Below are positions 34,876 to 43,346 of a stretch of DNA of 64,000 nucleotides, one piece after another. This stretch comes from Rhodococcus sp. P-2 (GTDB taxonomy: Bacteria > Actinomycetota > Actinomycetes > Mycobacteriales > Mycobacteriaceae), in contig NZ_CP066779.1 of NCBI RefSeq assembly GCF_016598535.1, positions 806,001 to 870,000 on the forward strand. Reading direction: 5' to 3'. Positions within the stretch are counted from its first letter, which is position 1. Every line of letters begins with the position of its first letter. A program made the position numbers and the translations under genes. A model generated the notes under the pieces. It did no database searches. It was given only the letters and a program-made list of their open reading frames with translations, and was not told the DNA's origin.

Positions 34876-36996
34876 ATGACACGCTGGGCCCAAACCGTCG
34901 TCGCCCGGAAATGGTGGGTACTGAGCCTCGCGGTTCTGATTGTTCTCATCAGTGGGGTGTGGGGACTCGGAGTGTTCGGCAAGCTCAGCCAGGGCGGATT
35001 CATCGATCCGGGCAGCGACTCCGCGAAGGTCGCCGACATCATCGAAGACAATCTCGGCCCGCAGACCCCGGACATCATCGCGATCTACACGCCCACGGAC
35101 GGTAAGTCTCTGGACGACATCGGCCCGGCAGTGACGGCCGCCGTCGACCAGTTCAAGACGGAAGTGCCGACGGCATCGGTGAAGTCGTACTGGGGAACGG
35201 ACGCCGCGGCCAAGGCCAGCATGCTCTCGAACGACGGATCCATGGCGGCCGTTGCGATCACGTTGGCACCGGACTCGGGCGTCACACCGGCCACTTTCGC
35301 CGATCTCTTGCCGAAGCTCGAAGTCGATGGTGCCGAGGCACAATTCGCGGGTAATACGGTTGTCGGCGTCGCGTTCAACACCAAGCTGGAGAAAGACCTG
35401 GTGGTCGCCGAAGCCATCGCCATTCCGATCACTCTGGTACTGCTGGTCTTCATCTTCGGCGGCGTCGTCGCTGCTGCGGTTCCCGTGTTCGTGGGTGTTC
35501 TCAGTGTCCTGAGCGCGTTGGCGGTTCTGCGGATCCTCACGTTGATCACCGATGTGTCCTCGTTCTCGATCAACGTCGCTTCTCTTCTCGGGTTGGGACT
35601 GGCCATCGACTACGGACTGTTCGTTGTCGGCCGGTTCCGTGAAGAACTGAATTCGGGCTCGGACCCGGGAGCGGCCGCTCAGCGGACAGTTCTGACCGCG
35701 GGTCGCACCGTCATGTTCTCGGGTCTACTGCTGATCTGCGCGTTCAGCGGCATGCTCGTTTTCCCGCAGGCCGTCATCCGGTCTCTGGGCTTCGGTGCGA
35801 TCGCTGCAGTGCTGAGCGCGGCAGTCCTGTCGCTGACCGCTGTGCCTGCGCTGCTTGCCATTCTGGGGCACCGCATCAACGCCCTGACGTGGCGCAAGGA
35901 TGCGGCGCAACGCGGCGAGGAACGCTCGCGCAAGTTCTGGGGCCGCGTCGTCACGTGGGTGATGAAGCGTCCGGTCGCGGTCTCGGTGACGATCGTGGCC
36001 GTGCTGCTCGTGATGGCCTCGCCCCTGCTCGGCGCCCGTTTGGGAGAACTCTCGTACACCGCGCTGCCGGACAACGACCCCGCTCGCGTCGCAATGGACA
36101 CGTTGGTCAACGACTTCCCGCAGACCGGAAACGGCGCGACGATGATCCTTCAGGCCGAGGACGGGAACACTCTCACCCCGGCCGAAGGTGCAGCGATCGC
36201 CGAGTCCGCCGGTCAGGTCGAGGGCATCGGTCAGGCGACCGTCGTCGCGAGCACCAATCAACTGATCGCGGTTCAGGCTCTCTACAGCGAGGGCTCTACA
36301 CCCCAATCACAGAGCGCCGCAGTGACAGATTTGCGCGAGATCTCCGCTCCCGACGGAACGGTGCTGCTTGTCGGCGGTGGTCAAGCCATGGTCGACGACG
36401 GCAACAACGCCGTCCTGCACTGGTTGCCGGTGATGATCCTCATCATGGTCGGATCCACCTTGATCCTGTTGTTCCTCGCGTTCGGTTCGGTGGTGCTACC
36501 TATCAAGGCGGTGCTGATGGCCGCACTGAGCCTCGCGACCACCTTCGGTGTCCTCACCTTCGTCTTCCAGGACGGTCACGGCGTCGAACTCCTCGGGGTC
36601 AGTCAAACTCCGCTGGAAGCGACGTTCGTCGTGCTCATCCTGGCGGTGGTCTTCGGATTGTCCACGGACTACGAGGTTTTCCTGATGTCACGGATGGTCG
36701 AGGCCAAGAACGCGGGAGCGACGACGGAGGAAGCAGTCAAGTTCGGAACCGAACGCACCGGCCGCATCGTGACGGCCGCCGCCCTACTCCTGATCGTGGT
36801 GACGGGGGCCTTCGCGATGTCCGGGTTGTCGGTGATGAAGTTCCTGGGCGTCGGCATGATCGTCGCGCTGATAGTCGACGCGACCATCATCCGCATGTTG
36901 CTCGTGCCCTCACTCGTGAAGTTGATGGGCGAAGCGAATTGGTGGGCTCCCGCGTGGATGAAAAAGGTCCACGCGAAGGTCGGCATCGGCCACTGA
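34876..36996 (+). CDS. MMPL-family RND transporter
   Basis: A 706-residue membrane protein of the MMPL (mycobacterial membrane protein large) type within the RND superfamily. It has one N-terminal helix, a first periplasmic domain, a six-helix block, a second periplasmic loop, and another helix block. The two conserved intramembrane motifs are GLGLAIDYGLFVVGRFREEL and FGLSTDYEVFLMSRMVEAK, with the Asp-Tyr pairs used for proton relay. Mycobacterial MmpL proteins move cell-envelope lipids; smaller ones such as this may export lipids or drugs. ATG 34876 has GGAG nearby. It is divergent from the B12 operon. Confidence 0.92.
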   Translation: MTRWAQTVVARKWWVLSLAVLIVLISGVWGLGVFGKLSQGGFIDPGSDSAKVADIIEDNLGPQTPDIIAIYTPTDGKSLDDIGPAVTAAVDQFKTEVPTASVKSYWGTDAAAKASMLSNDGSMAAVAITLAPDSGVTPATFADLLPKLEVDGAEAQFAGNTVVGVAFNTKLEKDLVVAEAIAIPITLVLLVFIFGGVVAAAVPVFVGVLSVLSALAVLRILTLITDVSSFSINVASLLGLGLAIDYGLFVVGRFREELNSGSDPGAAAQRTVLTAGRTVMFSGLLLICAFSGMLVFPQAVIRSLGFGAIAAVLSAAVLSLTAVPALLAILGHRINALTWRKDAAQRGEERSRKFWGRVVTWVMKRPVAVSVTIVAVLLVMASPLLGARLGELSYTALPDNDPARVAMDTLVNDFPQTGNGATMILQAEDGNTLTPAEGAAIAESAGQVEGIGQATVVASTNQLIAVQALYSEGSTPQSQSAAVTDLREISAPDGTVLLVGGGQAMVDDGNNAVLHWLPVMILIMVGSTLILLFLAFGSVVLPIKAVLMAALSLATTFGVLTFVFQDGHGVELLGVSQTPLEATFVVLILAVVFGLSTDYEVFLMSRMVEAKNAGATTEEAVKFGTERTGRIVTAAALLLIVVTGAFAMSGLSVMKFLGVGMIVALIVDATIIRMLLVPSLVKLMGEANWWAPAWMKKVHAKVGIGH

Positions 36997-37063
36997 CCGT
37001 GACTGGGCCATGTCGCTGGAGAGTGCCTGGGATCCTGCGGAGAGTCGTGTTTGACTAGGGGTC

Positions 37064-37531
37064 GTGGATGACCTACCTGAGAGTGTTGTGGTCGGCTCAA
37101 CAGCGTTTTCGCGAGTCGACTCGGACGATTCGTTGGCGTGCTGGACATCGATCATCGATGTCCAGGGGGTCGGTGACACCAGGCCGGTGAGTCTGGTTGT
37201 CGAGCCGGCCACCGTGCCGGAGTCGGCGGTGCGTGAGCTCGCTGCGACCGTGATTGCCCGGTTCGGTGAATTTGCCGAAGTCGCCGCCGATTACCTGCGT
37301 CAACAGCTGCGTGAGCCACAGTTCGGCCTCCCCCACTCCGAACTTGTGGAGTTGGACGCCACGGAGTCACTGTTCGGCGAACCTGAGGCGGTGATCTGGG
37401 CTGACGGAACCTGGCTGCTGCGGTTCGCTGAGTCAAGGCTCGAGATGGCCGATCCTTTCGGGATCGGTGTTCTGTTCGCGGGAACGACCCCGTATGCGGT
37501 CGAGGACTTGTCGGGCGCTGAACCGGTCTAA
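37064..37531 (+). CDS. Hypothetical acidic protein
   Basis: A 155-residue protein that I do not recognise. It is acidic, has no signal peptide or membrane segment, and ends with a well-formed stretch DATESLFGEPEAVIWADGTWLLRFAESRLEMADPFGIGVLF. Its codon use fits neighbouring genes, so it is likely real. The GTG start at 37064 has only a weak AGGGG two bases upstream, so the start may be wrong. It lies between the MMPL gene and a 450-bp region with little coding. Confidence 0.6.
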   Translation: MDDLPESVVVGSTAFSRVDSDDSLACWTSIIDVQGVGDTRPVSLVVEPATVPESAVRELAATVIARFGEFAEVAADYLRQQLREPQFGLPHSELVELDATESLFGEPEAVIWADGTWLLRFAESRLEMADPFGIGVLFAGTTPYAVEDLSGAEPV

Positions 37532-37718
37532 GTTTGTCGGCCTGGCCACGCCATCGCCTCGACGATGGTGCGCCGGTCTACTGGCGGACGGCCCGTGGCC
37601 TTCACCCCCTCGGAACAACGGCCGCCGCATCTCATCCGAAATCACGTAACGCTATGCAAGGAGGGCGCACCCCACTGCGCCCGAAACTCTTCAGCAACAG
37701 GACATAGTGGATTTCCCT

Positions 37719-37754
37719 GATCGGGCAGTCGTCCTCGAGGATGACTGCCCGATC
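37719..37754. repeat. 36-bp near-perfect palindrome
   Basis: GATCGGGCAGTC (37719-37730) and GACTGCCCGATC (37743-37754) are exact inverted repeats. The inner 12 bases GTCCTCGAGGAT nearly continue the symmetry. The transcript would form a very stable hairpin. It could be a terminator of the hypothetical gene or a protein-binding site. The rest of 37532-37811 shows no coding sequence I can support. Confidence 0.6.
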
Positions 37755-37811
37755 GCCTAAATCGCTCCGCAGGGCGATGTTCTCCGAAGCTGATTTCGTC
37801 AGACTTGGAGC

Positions 37812-37934
37812 ATGACAATTTTCGAATGGATCCTTGCAATCCCCGCTCTTGCACTTGCCGTCGCGTTCCTGTTTTCCGGAATCATCACTGCGGGCATCGA
37901 CTTCGACACCGAGGATGGCGTCATGACGCATTGA
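37812..37934 (+). CDS. Candidate 40-residue single-pass membrane peptide
   Basis: ATG 37812 opens a frame for a 40-residue protein with one hydrophobic segment, FEWILAIPALALAVAFLFSG, and a short acidic tail DFDTEDGVMTH. GGAG lies directly before the ATG but too close (one base). Third-position G/C is high. Small membrane proteins of this kind are often missed. It precedes the acyl reductase gene by 50 bp on the same strand, so it might be co-expressed. Evidence for translation is limited. Confidence 0.4.
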   Translation: MTIFEWILAIPALALAVAFLFSGIITAGIDFDTEDGVMTH

Positions 37935-37959
37935 TGTCCGGTTCCCTCTAGCCGTCCAT

Positions 37960-37975
37960 CTTACTTTGGAGTAAG
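37960..37975. promoter_or_regulatory. Operator palindrome overlapping the acyl reductase promoter
   Basis: CTTACT-TTGG-AGTAAG is a perfect 6-4-6 palindrome ten bases before the ATG. It overlaps the likely -10 box, so a bound repressor would block transcription. Confidence 0.6.
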
Positions 37976-37977
37976 TT
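37972..37977 (+). promoter_or_regulatory. -10 element of the acyl reductase gene (leaderless)
   Basis: TAAGTT ends seven bases before the ATG at 37985, so translation likely starts at the first base of the transcript. It is partly inside the operator palindrome. Confidence 0.45.
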
Positions 37978-37984
37978 ACCGACC

Positions 37985-39979
37985 ATGTCCACATACATCG
38001 TCACTGGCGGTACCGGGTTCCTCGGACGAGCCGTACTGCCGCTCCTGCTCGAGCGTGATGAAACCGCCCAGATCCACGTGCTGGTCAGAGCCGGTTCCGT
38101 CGCCAAACTCGAAGAACAGGTGTCGGCGATTCCCGACGGCGATCGGGTGCATCCACTCATCGGAGATCTCACCGAGCCCGAGCTGGGGATCGACTCTCCC
38201 CCGCTTGCCGACCACGTCCTTCACCTCGGGGCGATCTACGACATCACAGCCGGAGACGAGCAGGCTTCGACAAATGTCGAGGGCACACGCTCCGTGGTCG
38301 AACTTGCCGCGAAACTGGGAGCCACACTTCATCACGTGTCATCGGTCGCAGTCGCGGGCGACTATCCGGGCACCTTCAGCGAGACCGATTTCGATTGCGG
38401 CCAAGGCTTTCCGACGCCATACCACCGAACCAAGTTCGAGGCCGAGAAGCTCGTTCGAGGACGAGAAGGCCTCACCTGGCGCGTCTATCGACCGTCTGCC
38501 GTTGTCGGCAACTCCGTCACCGGAGAGATGGACAAGATCGACGGTCCGTATTACTTGTTCCCCGGCCTGGCGCTACTCGCGAAACTACCTGCAGCACTAC
38601 CCGTCCCGATCCCCAACCTCGGCGCAACCAACGTGGTGCCGGTCGATTACGTGGCCACTGCCCTCGTCGAGTTGATGCATGTGCCCGGCCGTGACGGCGA
38701 AGCGTTCCATCTCGTCAATCCGAAACCTCAACCGGTACGGGAAATCTATGCCGGCCTCGCCAAGGCGGCAGGAGCGCCGCGGCCCGCACTCAGCCTGCCG
38801 GGCGTGATCGCCAAACCCTTTGTCTCGCCATTGCCGATCGACTCGGCAGAATCGGCACGAAAGGTCTTCCTCGATCGCATCGGCATGCCTGCAGCATTGC
38901 TCGACAACATGACGATGGCGCCGACCTTCACCTCCGAGAGAACCGTTGCCGCCCTCGCCGGATCAGGCCTGACGGTCCCCGAGTTCGGGTCGTACTCGAC
39001 CGTGCTGTGGAAGTACTGGCGCGCAAACCTCGATCCCAATCGCGCACGTCGCAACCATCCCGAAGGACCACTTGTCGGTCGGATGGTTTTGATCACCGGC
39101 GGCTCGTCCGGAATCGGCAAGGCCTCTGCCATCGCCGCCGCCCAGAAAGGCGCCACAGTTCTCCTCATCGCACGCCGCACCGACGAACTCGAGGCCGCGG
39201 TACAGGAGATTCGATCAACCGGAGGCAAGGCGTTCGGTTATCCCTGCGACATCACCGACGACGAGTCGGTCCAGCAAACGATCAAAAGCATTCTGGCAGA
39301 ACATGATCACGTGGACATGTTGGTCAACAACGCCGGCCGATCCATACGGCGCGGCATTTACCATTCCACGGATCGTTTCCACGACTACGAACGAACGATG
39401 GCCGTGAACTACTTCGGCGCTGTGCGATTGGTGCTCGCATTGTTGCCCACCATGCGTTCTCGCCGCTTCGGCCACATCGTGAATATCAGCAGCGCGGGAG
39501 TCCAGGCGGCAACGCCTAGATTCTCTGCCTACGTGGCGAGCAAGGCCGCCCTCGACGGCTTCTCCGACGTAGCTGCCTCCGAAACCCTGGCAGACGGAAT
39601 CACTTTCACGACCATCCACATGCCTCTGGTCGAAACGCCGATGATCGCTCCGACCGGCGAATACAACAACGGCCCGATCACCAGCCCGGAAAAGGCTGCG
39701 GCAATGGTGATCCGCGCGCTGATCGAACGCCCCAAGCGCATCGATGTGCCGTTGGGAACTCTGGGTGATCTGGGAACCCTGTTCGCACCGCACACCAAGG
39801 ACCGGATTCTCAACCAGATGTACCAGGCCTTCCCGGATTCTCCGGCGGCAAAGGGTCAGGTAGACAAGGAAACCCCGTCAGACGTTCCGGCAACACCGTC
39901 GAGTCAGCGCCATTCACGCTCGCGCATCCGCAAACTCGGCCGTCGTGCTGCCCGACTCGTGCCCGGTACGCACTGGTGA
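37985..39979 (+). CDS. Two-domain fatty acyl-CoA reductase (AcrA1-like)
   Basis: A 664-residue protein with two NAD(P)-binding domains. The first (1-360) is an extended SDR of the male-sterility/fatty acyl reductase type: TGGTGFLG (7-14), Tyr146-x3-Lys150 in PYHRTKFEAEKLV, and a substrate region. The second (about 365-620) is a classical SDR with VLITGGSSGIGKASA, NNAGRS, NISSAGVQ and SAYVASKAAL. The layout and size match mycobacterial AcrA1 (Rv3391) and Marinobacter FAR, which reduce fatty acyl-CoA to alcohol. In Rhodococcus this would serve wax ester or envelope lipid synthesis. It has its own leaderless promoter with an operator. ATG 37985 is well supported. Confidence 0.88.
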   Translation: MSTYIVTGGTGFLGRAVLPLLLERDETAQIHVLVRAGSVAKLEEQVSAIPDGDRVHPLIGDLTEPELGIDSPPLADHVLHLGAIYDITAGDEQASTNVEGTRSVVELAAKLGATLHHVSSVAVAGDYPGTFSETDFDCGQGFPTPYHRTKFEAEKLVRGREGLTWRVYRPSAVVGNSVTGEMDKIDGPYYLFPGLALLAKLPAALPVPIPNLGATNVVPVDYVATALVELMHVPGRDGEAFHLVNPKPQPVREIYAGLAKAAGAPRPALSLPGVIAKPFVSPLPIDSAESARKVFLDRIGMPAALLDNMTMAPTFTSERTVAALAGSGLTVPEFGSYSTVLWKYWRANLDPNRARRNHPEGPLVGRMVLITGGSSGIGKASAIAAAQKGATVLLIARRTDELEAAVQEIRSTGGKAFGYPCDITDDESVQQTIKSILAEHDHVDMLVNNAGRSIRRGIYHSTDRFHDYERTMAVNYFGAVRLVLALLPTMRSRRFGHIVNISSAGVQAATPRFSAYVASKAALDGFSDVAASETLADGITFTTIHMPLVETPMIAPTGEYNNGPITSPEKAAAMVIRALIERPKRIDVPLGTLGDLGTLFAPHTKDRILNQMYQAFPDSPAAKGQVDKETPSDVPATPSSQRHSRSRIRKLGRRAARLVPGTHW

Positions 39980-40078
39980 CCGGTGATGCGACTTCGCCTC
40001 GGAGCGCATTGGCCACCGCAAGGGATCTGCAGTGCTAGTCATCCGAATCTATCCTGACCATCGCCATCCCAGTTCGCT

Positions 40079-40294
40079 ATGGCTGTCGAGGTTTTCGACT
40101 GGTACGACGAGGGTTATCGGATCGTGGGCGAACTTCGCGCACAGTTCCCGATGGTGCACGTCAAGCCTGAATTTGCCCAGTACGTCTTTTCGGTCAACGA
40201 GAGACGGGAAAGCATGGGGCTTGTGCCGGTCAGCCTTCCGAACGAACCAAAGGCCGGACATATAAGCATCACTGAACTCCTGCACCCCACGTGA
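40079..40294 (+). CDS. Hypothetical small protein
   Basis: A 71-residue frame starting MAVEVFDWYDEGYRIVGEL. It has normal third-position G/C and a sensible amino-acid mix, so it may be real. I recognise no domain. No clear ribosome binding site is seen, and no leaderless -10 is obvious. It overlaps the end of the converging membrane-protein gene by 26 bases. The opposite strand is also open over most of its length. Confidence 0.45.
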   Translation: MAVEVFDWYDEGYRIVGELRAQFPMVHVKPEFAQYVFSVNERRESMGLVPVSLPNEPKAGHISITELLHPT

Positions 40295-40607
40295 GTTTCA
40301 GGGCCATGGCGATGACTGCGATCGATACTGCGGCAGTGATCGAGTTTTCCCATCCGAGGGCGAAATACTCTGCGACTGAATCGAAATCCACTGTCTTGCA
40401 GGAGGCTACGGGAAACGGGATCCAAGCCCACCCTGCTTCTTCGATAAATCCGCTTCCGTACGAACTTGATCTGCAAAGCTCCGATGCGGACGCCGGGAAC
40501 CCCCAACGTGAGGTCACCCCGAAGCTCACGATCACCCCAATGACACCTACGACCAGCATGAGTGCGGAAACTTTGCGAGTGCGTGACTTTTCTCGGGGTG
40601 AAGTCAT
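40269..40607 (-). CDS. Hypothetical membrane protein
   Basis: A 112-residue protein with a basic N-terminus (MTSPREKSRTRK), a membrane helix (VSALMLVVGVIGVIVSFGV), an external segment with two cysteines (LCRSS, ASCKTVDF) and a second helix (SITAAVSIAVIAMAL) near the C-terminus. The two Cys could form a disulfide outside the cell. It has no family that I know. The start may be GTG 40652 instead, adding 15 codons. It stands alone between convergent and co-directional genes. Confidence 0.6.
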   Translation of the reverse strand: MTSPREKSRTRKVSALMLVVGVIGVIVSFGVTSRWGFPASASELCRSSSYGSGFIEEAGWAWIPFPVASCKTVDFDSVAEYFALGWENSITAAVSIAVIAMALKLTWGAGVQ

Positions 40608-40674
40608 TGGCACACCGTACTTCGTCTTTCCGTCAGTTCCCTGCCACTGCACATTGTTCCGATCGTGTTATCGA

Positions 40675-41664
40675 TTAACTGACGACCCTGCGGATCTCGC
40701 TCTCAGAGGCATTGGCGCCCGTACAGACGACGGCAACGCGCTTGCCCGCGAAGGTGTTCGGATGTGCGTAGACGGCAGCAAGTGCGGCCGCACCGGCGCC
40801 TTCGCTCAAAGTGTGAGCGTCGTAGAGCAACGCCCGCTGCGCGAGGGTGATGTCATCGTCCGTGACGAGCAGGAATCCTCCTAGCCGTTCTCGCATGATG
40901 CCCTGAGTCAGTGCGAATCCGGCCCCGGTCGCGAGTCCTTCGACACGGGTGGTGTTCGGGCGCTCGACGCACGTGCCGGAACTCCACGAGTCATGTGCGG
41001 CTCGTGCGGCCTCAGACTGCACTGCGAACACCTCGAGGTGCGGTGCAAGCGCACTGGCGACGAGACACGCCGCCGCCGCACCGCTGCCGCCACCGACTGG
41101 GACCACCACCGCGTCCAGATCAGGTTGTTGTTCGAGGAGTTCGACGTAGGCCGTTGCAACACCGGCGAGGATTGCCGGCTCATTGGCGGCGCTCACGAGA
41201 CGCAGGCCGTCACGTTCGCTGATGAAATCGGCGTGAGCACGTGCCTCGTCGAAGTTCACACCGTGCTCGATGAGCTCGGCTCCGAGCATGCGGACAGCGT
41301 GAGCCTTGACTGGATTCGCCCCAACCGGCATGACGATCACACACCGCACGCCCGCACCCGCTGCGGCATACGCCAAGGATTGAGCATGGTTTCCGGTCGA
41401 GTAGCCGACAATCCCCCGCGCCCGCGTCGCCTCCTCCAGTCCTGCCACCAGATTCAGTCCGCCGCGAACCTTGAACGCGCCCGTGGGGTGCACGTTCTCG
41501 TGTTTGACGAACAATTGGCTGCAGGAGCCCGCACCCAACGTCGGGTGCGATATCAGGGGCGTGACCGGTAGATGCCGTCGGACGACCTGACTGGCACGCT
41601 CGATGTCTGCCCATACGGGTGGATGTAGCTGGTTTGATGCCGTGAGATCAGATGCCGGTGCCAT
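40675..41664 (-). CDS. Threonine/serine dehydratase-like PLP enzyme
   Basis: A 329-residue fold-type II PLP enzyme. It has the Schiff-base lysine Lys65 in TGAFKVRGGLN, the substrate loop YSTGNHAQSLAYAA, the phosphate-binding loop VPVGGGSGAAAACLV, and HTLSEGAGAAALAAV. It lacks a C-terminal ACT regulatory domain, so it is like catabolic threonine/serine dehydratases rather than IlvA. The product would be 2-oxobutanoate or pyruvate plus ammonia. ATG 41664 is chosen; the open frame runs further upstream without family sequence. It is divergent from a LysR gene. Confidence 0.88.
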   Translation of the reverse strand: MAPASDLTASNQLHPPVWADIERASQVVRRHLPVTPLISHPTLGAGSCSQLFVKHENVHPTGAFKVRGGLNLVAGLEEATRARGIVGYSTGNHAQSLAYAAAGAGVRCVIVMPVGANPVKAHAVRMLGAELIEHGVNFDEARAHADFISERDGLRLVSAANEPAILAGVATAYVELLEQQPDLDAVVVPVGGGSGAAAACLVASALAPHLEVFAVQSEAARAAHDSWSSGTCVERPNTTRVEGLATGAGFALTQGIMRERLGGFLLVTDDDITLAQRALLYDAHTLSEGAGAAALAAVYAHPNTFAGKRVAVVCTGANASESEIRRVVS

Positions 41665-41725
41665 GTGATTCACCCTGACAAAAACTGATTCATAGGTCCA
41701 ATACGTGTTTTCGTCCAAAGCATCG

Positions 41726-41741
41726 AAATCTTCTATGATTT
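41726..41741. promoter_or_regulatory. Inverted repeat at the LysR/dehydratase promoter
   Basis: AAATC-TTCTAT-GATTT is a 5-6-5 inverted repeat overlapping the -10 box (TATGAT, 41734-41739) of the LysR gene, whose ATG at 41746 follows six bases later. It fits autoregulation. Confidence 0.45.
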
Positions 41742-41745
41742 TGGC

Positions 41746-42666
41746 ATGCTCGATCTGATTCGGCTGAGGGTCCTGGTCGCTGTTGCACAGGAAGGATCGG
41801 TGACAGCCGCCGCCGATTCTCTCGGTTACGCGCAGCCCTCCATCAGTCACCACCTTCGACAGCTCGAGTCTGAGGTCGGTGTTCCATTGTTCCAACGAGC
41901 CGGCCGTGGTCTGCGACTGACGGACGCCGGCGCAGTCCTGGTTCAGCGAGCCACCGAGATCCTCGGCCACGTCGATGCCGCAGTAGCCGAAGTCCAGACG
42001 TACGCAGGACTGAGAGCCGGGCGGCTACGACTTGCCGCATTCCCGTCGGCCTTGGCAAGTGTGATTCCGCAGGCCATGGCAGCCTTCACGTCTCGGCACC
42101 CCGAGGTGTCCATCAGCCTCGTCGAGGCAGAACCACCCAAAGCGCTTGCACTGCTTCGTAACAACGATGTCGACGTTGCAGTCGTCTTCGCGCACGAGGA
42201 CACCGCCGATGTCGGGCTCAAGCATGTCACGCAGACGACGTTGCTGGAAGATCCGTTGTACCTGATCACCTCGGCCCGGAATATAGATGCTGCCAACGAG
42301 ATCACGGACTACGCCGGTGAGACCTGGATTGCAGGCTGCCCGAGTTGCCGCGCCCACCTCCTGACCGCCTGCGGACGAGCTGGATTCGTACCGCGGATCG
42401 AGTTCGAGACCGACGACTACGTCGCGGTCCAAGCGCTGGTCGCCTCCGGAAGCGGAGTCAGCACCCTTCCCGCCCTCGCTCTCCTGGCACATCGGAATCC
42501 GGATATCCGCGCGCACCGTATTCCCGACGAGCGACGCACCATCTCCGTCGCGACATACAGGAGACCTCCACATGCTCCGGCGATCGACGCGTTCGTCCAA
42601 ACTCTGACAGCAGTCTCGAAATCCATGCGTGAGCGCGTCGAACTGGATGGACATCCTTGGTCATGA
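41746..42666 (+). CDS. LysR-family transcriptional regulator
   Basis: A 306-residue LysR regulator. The DNA-binding part is MLDLIRLRVLVAVAQEGSVTAAADSLGYAQPSISHHLRQLESEVGVPLFQRAGRGLRLTDAG (positions 1-62), followed by the ligand-binding domain. It is divergent from the dehydratase gene and likely controls it, perhaps sensing an amino acid. Its -10 element TATGAT precedes the ATG by six bases, so it looks leaderless. Confidence 0.9.
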   Translation: MLDLIRLRVLVAVAQEGSVTAAADSLGYAQPSISHHLRQLESEVGVPLFQRAGRGLRLTDAGAVLVQRATEILGHVDAAVAEVQTYAGLRAGRLRLAAFPSALASVIPQAMAAFTSRHPEVSISLVEAEPPKALALLRNNDVDVAVVFAHEDTADVGLKHVTQTTLLEDPLYLITSARNIDAANEITDYAGETWIAGCPSCRAHLLTACGRAGFVPRIEFETDDYVAVQALVASGSGVSTLPALALLAHRNPDIRAHRIPDERRTISVATYRRPPHAPAIDAFVQTLTAVSKSMRERVELDGHPWS

Positions 42667-42684
42667 GATCACGGCTACACGGCA

Positions 42685-43269
42685 CTACCCCGTCGGTGAT
42701 GGCCTGCCGACTACCGCGACGATCAGCGCGGCAAGTTCACCTTTAGCGTCCTCGGGTGAGAGCACTCCGATTACCGCCGAGTGCGAGAGGGCCTCTGCAG
42801 CACCGAATATCGCGGTCATCGATGATTGCGCAAGCCCGTCTGCACTGAAAGGGGTGAGCACCTCGCGACAACGCTCGGAGTAGGCGCGTTCCGACTCACG
42901 CTTGACCTGCTCCAACTCTGGCGAGCCCTCCAGCGCTGCAAGCACTCCCGTCAGTTCACGACCCTGTGCCAGCGAACATCCGACATAGGAGTCGGCGATG
43001 GCATTCGCCCGCCCGCTCAGGGACTCGTCGGCGGCCTCGAGATACTCCGCGAGCATCACAGTCTGACGATCGTCGAATTCCTTGAAGAGGGCAGCCAATA
43101 ACACGGCACGCGAGGCAAAATGACTGTAGACGACCGGTTTTGCAACGCCGGCACGTTCAGCCAACCGGCCGAGAGTCAGTGCGTCTGCACCCTCCTCTCG
43201 CACCAAGGCCCACGCCACCTCCACGAGCTGTTCGTACCTGCCGGCCCGCGACAGTCTCGTACGTGCCAT
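42685..43269 (-). CDS. TetR/AcrR-family regulator
   Basis: A 194-residue TetR protein. The N-terminal region RYEQLVEVAWALVREEGADALTLGRLAERAGVAKPVVYSHFASRAVLLAALFKEF (positions about 11-65) is the helix-turn-helix. The ATG at 43269 has a perfect AGGAGG at normal spacing. It is divergent from a quinone-reductase gene and very likely represses it, with a small palindrome (43298-43308) between. Its 3' end is about 20 bp from the LysR stop, in convergent orientation. Confidence 0.9.
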   Translation of the reverse strand: MARTRLSRAGRYEQLVEVAWALVREEGADALTLGRLAERAGVAKPVVYSHFASRAVLLAALFKEFDDRQTVMLAEYLEAADESLSGRANAIADSYVGCSLAQGRELTGVLAALEGSPELEQVKRESERAYSERCREVLTPFSADGLAQSSMTAIFGAAEALSHSAVIGVLSPEDAKGELAALIVAVVGRPSPTG

Positions 43270-43297
43270 CGGACACCTCCTTGCGCTATATACGAAT

Positions 43298-43308
43298 AGT
43301 AACCTACT
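43298..43308. promoter_or_regulatory. Possible TetR half-operator
   Basis: AGTA-ACC-TACT is an 11-bp palindrome in the TetR/quinone reductase intergenic region, beside TATATACGAATAGT. It is short, so it may be part of a longer imperfect operator. Confidence 0.4.
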
Positions 43309-43346
43309 CTTAGTACATAAGCGCACCATCTACTGAAGGAACGCTC

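Noticed and set aside
40049..40285. Reverse-strand frame over the small gene at 40079-40294
   Set aside because: The forward frame has better third-position G/C and protein-like composition; the reverse one looks like a shadow, though the locus stays uncertain.
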